Origin: Lachnospiraceae bacterium
GTDB lineage: Bacteria; Bacillota_A; Clostridia; Lachnospirales; Lachnospiraceae
NCBI GenBank assembly: GCA_024699595.1
Contig: JAILPG010000165.1
Span: 1 to 12,126, forward strand
Length of the DNA: 12,126 nucleotides
Reading direction: 5' to 3'
Part shown: one piece after another, positions 7,858-12,126 of the stretch
How the letters are laid out: each line of letters starts with the position of its first letter
Numbering within the stretch: position 1 is the stretch's first letter
Notes under the pieces: generated by a model
What the model saw: only the letters and a program-made list of their open reading frames with translations
Databases searched by the model: none
Told to the model about the DNA's origin: nothing
Position numbers and translations under genes: made by a program

Positions 7858-8202
7858 ATGAAAGTAATAGAGAGAAATAAAAACAGATATGTTCTGGAAC
7901 CGCTTAAACAGTATCTCGTAAACGAAGGTATAGATGCTTCCGTGGAGGTGGAGTGGAAGAGCGGGAGACACTGCGGACCTTATGTTCTGGTGGTGGATGA
8001 TGAGTCCTACTATGAAGCCCTTAATGTTCTGAATGAGATAGACAGAACGGCCATGTATACAGGGGAAGGCTCCGGCGAACATATGGATAATCCGATAACG
8101 AGGCTCCGTGAAAGATTAGACCTCATATGTAAGTGGTTTGTGAGGATACTGCTGCTTCTCATGGTCATATTTGTTGTGTATTATGTGGTAAGGTCCAGAT
8201 GA
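7858..8202 (+). CDS. Small protein with soluble N-terminal domain and C-terminal membrane helix (possibly DUF2007-like)
   Basis: A 114-residue protein is proposed. Residues 1-63 look like a small alpha/beta domain: MKVIERNKNRYVLEPLKQYL, then GIDASVEVEW, then GPYVLVVDDESYYEALNVL. That pattern is reminiscent of DUF2007-type domains, but the match is weak and made from memory. A linker follows, then one hydrophobic helix (about 93-111) with a basic end (VRSR), so the protein is probably tail-anchored with its domain in the cytoplasm. An in-frame ATG at 7822 would add 12 residues but has no binding site and lies in the REP-like element. The 7858 start has a weak GGGA 8 bp upstream. It is on the same strand as liv and 74 bp after it, and may be read through from that operon. 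No function is assigned. Confidence 0.7.
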   Translation: MKVIERNKNRYVLEPLKQYLVNEGIDASVEVEWKSGRHCGPYVLVVDDESYYEALNVLNEIDRTAMYTGEGSGEHMDNPITRLRERLDLICKWFVRILLLLMVIFVVYYVVRSR

Positions 8203-8297
8203 ATGCGGTCAAGATGGAAGCGCGCAGATGCGGACAGAAGCAGATAGATGCGAATGAAAGCAGATGAAGCAGGCGCAGCTGCCTGTCAGAAACGTGC
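8203..8297. other. Convergent intergenic region with low-complexity repeats and a short hairpin
   Basis: The 95 bp between the two convergent stop codons are built from degenerate words such as AGCAGAT (8239-8245, 8259-8265) and GATGCG. At 8270-8285 CAGGC-GCAGCT-GCCTG forms a 5-bp stem. No T-run follows it on either strand, so at best it is a weak bidirectional terminator. Confidence 0.4.
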
Positions 8298-10688
8298 TCA
8301 GTCTTCATCTTTGCTAAGATAGGCGGTCACCGACAGAGAGGATCCGCCTTTTTTTAACTTCACCGTGATCTCACCCATCGTATCCGTAGTGTAGATTTTT
8401 GTTTTCATCTTGTTAAGGGTTTCCAGGGTTTCCCTGTGAGGATGTCCGTAGGAATTGTCGATCCCGCAGGAGATCGTTGCGATCTTCGGAGAGATCATTT
8501 TTATAAAATCGTATGAAGAAGCAGTTTTCGATCCATGATGGGCACATTTCAGATATGAGATGTGCCCTGTCTGCATCAGGTCTTTTTCAACATCCGAGCT
8601 AATATCTCCGGTAAAAAGTGCGGTAAAGCCGGAATCGCATGAATACCTTACCACCAGAGAATTATCGTTTATATCCCTTGTTTTCCATGTGCTGCTTCCG
8701 TTTGCGGAAGGCGACAGAGCCGTTATCTGTACTCTTTTGCCTGTAAAAGTTCCGCCTGTTGATATGATATCGCCTGCATCCATTAAAAGGATCGGGATAT
8801 GCTTTTTTGCGGCGGCATTTTTAAGTGCCGTGTAATTGTCGTTATGTTCCATTAAGGGGACACATTCCGAGATTATGATCTTATCCACTCCGATAACATT
8901 ATTGTCATCTTCAAGCATTTCGATGATCCCGTTTACGTGATCGGAATCAAAATGTGATATGAACAGCAGATCGATATGGGATACGGCATGTGCCTTGAGG
9001 CAGGGAACTATCCTGTATTTTCCGACATTTTTGATATCGCTTGAACCGCCGTCGATGAGGATCGTCGGTGTTTCATAGCCGCAGATCAGGGTGCAGTCGC
9101 CCTGACCTACCGATACGGCATGAAATTCTATGCCCGCCCGTGCCCTGAATGAAAGGATAAGGATGGCTAAGCAGAAGGTAATAAGGCATTTGCGGGGCAG
9201 ATGCATATCGGCGTTTAGGGGATGTTTCCGGGCGGTTACCCTCCGTCTGTCATTCAGGTTTGTTTCTGCATATATGATCAATCCGGTTAACATAACATAG
9301 TATATGGCCGCCTGAAGGATTGAGGGTTGTCCGCAGATCCAAACATTGTGCGGGATCAGTGAAGATATCAGGGTTAAGCGGCCATAACAGGACAGTATGA
9401 GGTGCACGCTTAAGGCTGCAAGCTTTGAAATGAGATCAAAGATCATCTGCGCAACCCCGGGACCGGCTGCCATCAGAGCTAGGTTTCCCGCAAAAGCCAG
9501 AACGATGCCCGAAGAGAGCAGTATCGTCATAAGAGGGATGACTATAAGATTTACAAATATTCCGGACAGTGTGATCTGTGAAAAGGAGTACATTGTGACC
9601 GGAAGCGTTGCAAGCTGTATGGACAGGGAAAAGCAGAGAGCTCTGGCAGGTATTGTCACCGGACTTTCCTGCAAACGCATATTTGAAGTCATTTTTCTCA
9701 TGATTTTCCGAACTGACGGATATACATAATTTATTCCCATGACGGCAGAAAAAGAAAGGAGAAAACCCGTATCATACAGATAATAAGGTTCCGTAACAAG
9801 TATGACCACAGCTGACAGAGCGGCCGCTGATATAAGGTCGTAAGTCCTGTTTAAGAGCTGTGCGATAAGACCGAGTAAGAACATGATAAGGGCCCTTACC
9901 GTTGAAACGGACATGCCGGTCATCAAAGCATAGCAGATCATTACGGCAGATGCGGTGACAGATGCAGCAAAGGTGTTCAGGCCGCATTTTTTTAACAGCC
10001 TTAAAAGCATCAGCCCAATGGTCGCTATATGGAGGCCGGACAGCGACAGGATATGCGAGATCGAGGCATTCTGATAGGCTGTTTTGATCTCATCCGAAAG
10101 CTCTGTCCTGTCACCGAGGACGAGAGCAGAGAGCGTACCTGCCTCATCCTGTGAAAGATAGTGTTCATACACTCTCTTTGTCGCCTCCTTAAGCTCGAAA
10201 AGATTATGCTTGAGCCATGAATACTCCGCTGAAACGGCAATGATCTCCGCGCCCGTGATCTTTCCGTATATCCCGCGCAGTGAATTGTATTTAAGAGCAT
10301 CGTAATTACCGGTATTAAAAGCTCTGTCATACGGGACAAAAGAGCCTTTTAGCTTAACCGTCGAACCTATCTTTACGGAAACGGGTGCGTCCTCATTTGG
10401 ATAGATGACCAGTCTGCCGCAGTCCGGGCGGGACTTAAGCTGTTTTCCCGTCTCATAGTCCACGTCCGATACCGTAAGTACCGTATTCCCGTTTTTATAT
10501 TCTATTTTGGTGACCGTGCCTGTGACCGTAAGAGTTGTGTTTTTTCCGACCGTATCGCAGAAGCGGGTGACTTTGTCCGCAGGATCGGATGCGATCGTAA
10601 GCAGACAGGTGATCAGGACAAATACAAGGGAAAAGAGGCACATGGGGCGTCTGATCCTAAGGGCGGGCATTTTCCCTAATATACGCAT
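8298..10688 (-). CDS. comEC: ComEC/Rec2 DNA-uptake channel with C-terminal metallo-beta-lactamase-like domain
   Basis: A full-length 796-residue ComEC, the membrane channel that passes single-stranded DNA into the cell during natural transformation. Residues 1-35 hold a basic start and a first hydrophobic segment. Residues 48-155 form the OB-like N-terminal domain (DUF4131 type). Residues about 180-515 form the polytopic competence domain, including SHILSLSGLHI (211-221). Residues about 520-796 form a metallo-beta-lactamase-like domain with VSVGQGDCTL (525-534), the metal-site motif SHFDSDH (578-584), FTGD (692-695) and AHHGS (716-720). The metal ligands look intact, as expected for a nuclease-competent domain. 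The ATG at 10686-10688 lies inside comEA (13-base overlap) and is preceded by AAAGGA at a good distance. An alternative ATG at Met7 has a poorer site. Translation is probably coupled to comEA. Confidence 0.95.
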   Translation of the reverse strand: MRILGKMPALRIRRPMCLFSLVFVLITCLLTIASDPADKVTRFCDTVGKNTTLTVTGTVTKIEYKNGNTVLTVSDVDYETGKQLKSRPDCGRLVIYPNEDAPVSVKIGSTVKLKGSFVPYDRAFNTGNYDALKYNSLRGIYGKITGAEIIAVSAEYSWLKHNLFELKEATKRVYEHYLSQDEAGTLSALVLGDRTELSDEIKTAYQNASISHILSLSGLHIATIGLMLLRLLKKCGLNTFAASVTASAVMICYALMTGMSVSTVRALIMFLLGLIAQLLNRTYDLISAAALSAVVILVTEPYYLYDTGFLLSFSAVMGINYVYPSVRKIMRKMTSNMRLQESPVTIPARALCFSLSIQLATLPVTMYSFSQITLSGIFVNLIVIPLMTILLSSGIVLAFAGNLALMAAGPGVAQMIFDLISKLAALSVHLILSCYGRLTLISSLIPHNVWICGQPSILQAAIYYVMLTGLIIYAETNLNDRRRVTARKHPLNADMHLPRKCLITFCLAILILSFRARAGIEFHAVSVGQGDCTLICGYETPTILIDGGSSDIKNVGKYRIVPCLKAHAVSHIDLLFISHFDSDHVNGIIEMLEDDNNVIGVDKIIISECVPLMEHNDNYTALKNAAAKKHIPILLMDAGDIISTGGTFTGKRVQITALSPSANGSSTWKTRDINDNSLVVRYSCDSGFTALFTGDISSDVEKDLMQTGHISYLKCAHHGSKTASSYDFIKMISPKIATISCGIDNSYGHPHRETLETLNKMKTKIYTTDTMGEITVKLKKGGSSLSVTAYLSKDED

Positions 10689-11659
10689 ATGCTGTCCTTT
10701 ATCTTGTTGAACATCCCCTGTTTGATGCCCGGGATCTTCATGATATCTTCAATAGTCCCAAAGGCTCCGTTTTCTTCCCTGTAGGCGATTATCTTTTCGG
10801 CCTTTGCCTCACCGATGCCCTTTATCGTCATAAGCTGCGTCTTGTCGGCGGTATTGATATTTACAAGCGAACCGTTTGTGGCGTTGCCGCCAGTCTGCCC
10901 CGGATTTGCCTGCGTCTGGCCCGAAGACCGTACGACTCTTACCGAATCGGTTCCGGCGACCGTCTCGGTTTCTGTTTCTGTGATAGAGGGAATATAGACC
11001 ATCGCTCCGTCGCACAGCGGCTCAGCAAGATTTACCGCAATGACGGCGGCTTTGCCTGTCACGCCACCTGCTGCATTAACGGCATTTACTATACGGCTTC
11101 CGGCTTCCAACTCATATACTCCGGGATTTACGATCTCACCGCAGATATAGACAGTGACTAAAGATCCGGTATCCGCAGTTTTCTGCGTCCCGGATTCGCT
11201 TCCCGAAGTCCCCGGTATGCCTGCCTGACTTTCCATAGCCCCCGGGGTATCCGATTTACCTCCCAACGTCCCCGGTGTATCTGCGTCTGTTTCGTCTGAA
11301 AACGAAAGAAGATTTATCGTAGCGTCCGGATTGCCGGTTTCGTCATATTTTTCCTCCTGTCCGGGTAGTTCCGAAAGCTCTATGAGTTCCCTGTCCTTCT
11401 TGCACCCGCACAGAAAGCTAAGGCAGAAAAATATGCAGAAAAACGCCCGGGGAAATGTACAGAGAAACATACGGAAAGATGCAGCGCGAAACATTCGGAA
11501 AAACGCACAGAGAAACATACGGAAAGATACACGGATCCCCGGTAAAGACAGACGTATAGCCGGTACGTTATCGTTTAAGGAATTCCCGGGGGTGCTCCCG
11601 GAAGAGTGAATGTGTCTTGTCACCGCAGAAAAGCGGCGTCTGAAGAATTGTCTGTTCAT
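10676..11659 (-). CDS. comEA: ComEA-like DNA receptor: SLBB domain plus helix-hairpin-helix domain
   Basis: This 327-residue protein is the surface DNA-binding receptor that hands DNA to ComEC. From the N-terminus it has a basic stretch (1-47), a hydrophobic Phe/Cys-rich segment made of an 8-residue repeat (46-77), and FCLSFLCGC ending at Cys86, where LCGC could serve as a lipobox. A Gly/Pro/Ser-rich acidic linker (about 95-165) follows, then an SLBB domain (about 167-225; VTVYICGEIVNPGVYEL), a Thr/Gly-rich linker and the ComEA helix-hairpin-helix pair (about 265-325; LVNINTADKTQL, IKGIGEAKAEKIIAYRE, IPGIK). The start at 11659 is backed by AAAGGAGG six bases upstream. Internal Met48, Met56 or Met64 could start a shorter protein; from Met64 the rest looks like a conventional lipoprotein signal. 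Anchoring by lipid or by membrane helix is undecided. Confidence 0.92.
   Translation of the reverse strand: MNRQFFRRRFSAVTRHIHSSGSTPGNSLNDNVPAIRLSLPGIRVSFRMFLCAFFRMFRAASFRMFLCTFPRAFFCIFFCLSFLCGCKKDRELIELSELPGQEEKYDETGNPDATINLLSFSDETDADTPGTLGGKSDTPGAMESQAGIPGTSGSESGTQKTADTGSLVTVYICGEIVNPGVYELEAGSRIVNAVNAAGGVTGKAAVIAVNLAEPLCDGAMVYIPSITETETETVAGTDSVRVVRSSGQTQANPGQTGGNATNGSLVNINTADKTQLMTIKGIGEAKAEKIIAYREENGAFGTIEDIMKIPGIKQGMFNKIKDSICVY
11429..11524 (-). repeat. Degenerate 24-bp (8-residue) tandem repeat inside comEA
   Basis: On the coding strand the units read FRMFLCAF, FRMFRAAS, FRMFLCTF and PRAFFCIF (residues 46-77). At DNA level a 22-bp identical direct repeat occurs at 11459-11480 and 11507-11528, one 48-bp period apart, with a diverged copy between. 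The period is a multiple of three, so copy-number change would keep the frame. Confidence 0.8.
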
Positions 11660-11660
11660 A

Positions 11661-11699
11661 CATAGCCTCCTTTATGACCCGTTAAAAGGAGTGACTATG
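11661..11699 (-). promoter_or_regulatory. Leader hairpin that would sequester the comEA ribosome binding site
   Basis: In the mRNA sense, CAUAG (11699-11695) pairs with CUAUG (11665-11661), and CUCCUUU (11691-11685) pairs with AAAGGAG (11673-11667). This leaves a 3/1-nt internal loop and an 11-nt terminal loop. The second arm contains the Shine-Dalgarno sequence of comEA, so the folded leader should hinder initiation. The pairing is seen in the sequence; regulation by it is inferred. Confidence 0.55.
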
Positions 11700-11716
11700 T
11701 TTTCATTCGTGGGTTG

Positions 11717-11745
11717 AGTATAGCACAGTACGAGGCAGCGGTAAA
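11717..11745 (-). promoter_or_regulatory. Candidate comEA promoter P1 (extended -10)
   Basis: On the minus strand, TTTACC (11745-11740) and TATACT (11722-11717) are 17 bp apart, and a TGC immediately before the -10 box makes an extended -10 element. Predicted initiation near 11710 gives a leader of about 50 nt that contains the whole hairpin at 11661-11699. Confidence 0.6.
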
Positions 11746-11747
11746 CT

Positions 11748-11775
11748 ATTATCATATTGTCACTTTTCATATCAA
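11748..11775 (-). promoter_or_regulatory. Candidate comEA promoter P2
   Basis: On the minus strand, TTGATA (11775-11770) and GATAAT (11753-11748) are 16 bp apart, each one base from consensus. The -35 box abuts the edge of the 53-bp repeat array. Either or both of P1 and P2 may be used. Confidence 0.45.
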
Positions 11776-12126
11776 GAGAATAAAATCCACCTGAGAGAGT
11801 AAATAGAGTTCTTCAGGTGGAAAGCGAGGAAAATAAAATCCCCCTGGGAGAGTAAAAAGAGTTCTTCAGGTGGAAAGCAAAGAAAATAAAATCCCCCTGA
11901 GGGAGTAGAAAAAGCCCGCTGGGTGGAAAGCAAAGAAAATAAAATCCCCCTGAGGGAGCAGAAAGAGTCCGCTGGGTGGAAAGCAAAGAAAATAAAATCC
12001 ACCTGAGGGAGCAGAAAGAGCTTGGCAGGTGGAATACGAAGAAAATAAAATCCACCTGGGAGAGAAAAAAGAGTTCTTCAGGTGGAAAGCAAAGAAAATA
12101 AAATCCCCCTGAGGGAGCAGAAAGAG
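11774..12126. repeat. 53-bp tandem repeat array with alternating inverted heptamers
   Basis: The landmark AATAAAATCC occurs at 11779, 11832, 11885, 11938, 11991, 12044 and 12097, an exact 53-bp period over seven occurrences; at least 6.6 units are present and the array runs off the window. Each unit has CCACCTG or CCCCCTG, then about 20 purine-rich bases, then CAGGTGG or CTGGGTGG, then an A-rich spacer (AAAGCAAAGAAAATAAAAT type). The plus strand is markedly purine-rich. The heptamer alternates in orientation every 27 and 26 bp. The period is not a multiple of three, and the long minus-strand reading frames across it lack ribosome binding sites, so it is probably non-coding. It lies upstream of the comEA promoters. 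What lies to its right is unknown. Confidence 0.95.

Noticed and set aside
8270..8285. Terminator between the convergent small gene and comEC
   Set aside because: The stem is only 5 bp and lacks a T-tract on both strands, so it is noted in the intergenic entry but not called a terminator.
11772..12055. Open reading frames on the minus strand encoding Phe/Ser/Leu-rich repeat peptides
   Set aside because: They arise because the purine-rich repeat has few stops on its complement; no ribosome binding site precedes them, two frames are open at once, and the 53-bp period shifts frame at each unit.
11774..12126. Possible CRISPR array from regularly spaced repeats
   Set aside because: The parts between conserved blocks are similar to one another and too short and purine-rich to be unique spacers; the whole 53-bp unit is repeated and no cas gene is visible.

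Overview
The window looks like chromosomal DNA of a Gram-positive Clostridia-type bacterium, most likely in or near the Lachnospiraceae. The reasons are strong AGGAGG-type ribosome binding sites, sigma-A consensus promoters, lipoprotein substrate-binding proteins, a membrane-anchored HtrA with a single PDZ domain, a comEA-comEC operon and moderate GC. This assignment is an inference from style and not from a marker gene.

Layout, left to right. (1) Positions 1-1049 hold the 3' end of a family-1 (sugar-type) ABC substrate-binding protein gene with an unusual run of acidic residues. (2) Positions 1183-2745 hold a complete HtrA/DegP-like membrane-anchored serine protease gene, closed by a textbook UUCG-loop terminator. 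(3) The T-tract of that terminator runs directly into a perfect consensus promoter (TTGACA-17-TATAAT). This drives a complete five-gene branched-chain amino acid type ABC importer, livK-livH-livM-livG-livF (2875-7783): a lipoprotein receptor, two permeases and two ATPases, with short gaps or an ATGA overlap. (4) A REP-like hairpin follows the livF stop. Next is a small gene (7858-8202) for a protein with a short soluble domain and one C-terminal membrane helix. (5) On the opposite strand, converging on it, is a competence operon read right to left: comEA (11659-10676) then comEC (10688-8298), overlapping by 13 bases. These encode the DNA receptor and the membrane channel for uptake of single-stranded DNA.

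The most unusual part is the right end. ComEA has an N-terminal membrane/lipoprotein segment built from a degenerate 8-residue repeat. Its ribosome binding site lies in a strong predicted leader hairpin, and two plausible promoters sit upstream. Immediately beyond them is a tandem array with an exact 53-bp period (11774 to the window edge, at least 6.6 units). In this array a CCACCTG/CAGGTGG heptamer alternates in orientation every 26-27 bp. The array does not look like CRISPR or a gene. Its position upstream of the competence promoters makes a regulatory or structural role worth testing.

No tRNA, rRNA, insertion sequence transposase, phage gene or CRISPR array was seen. The other genes are ordinary family members.
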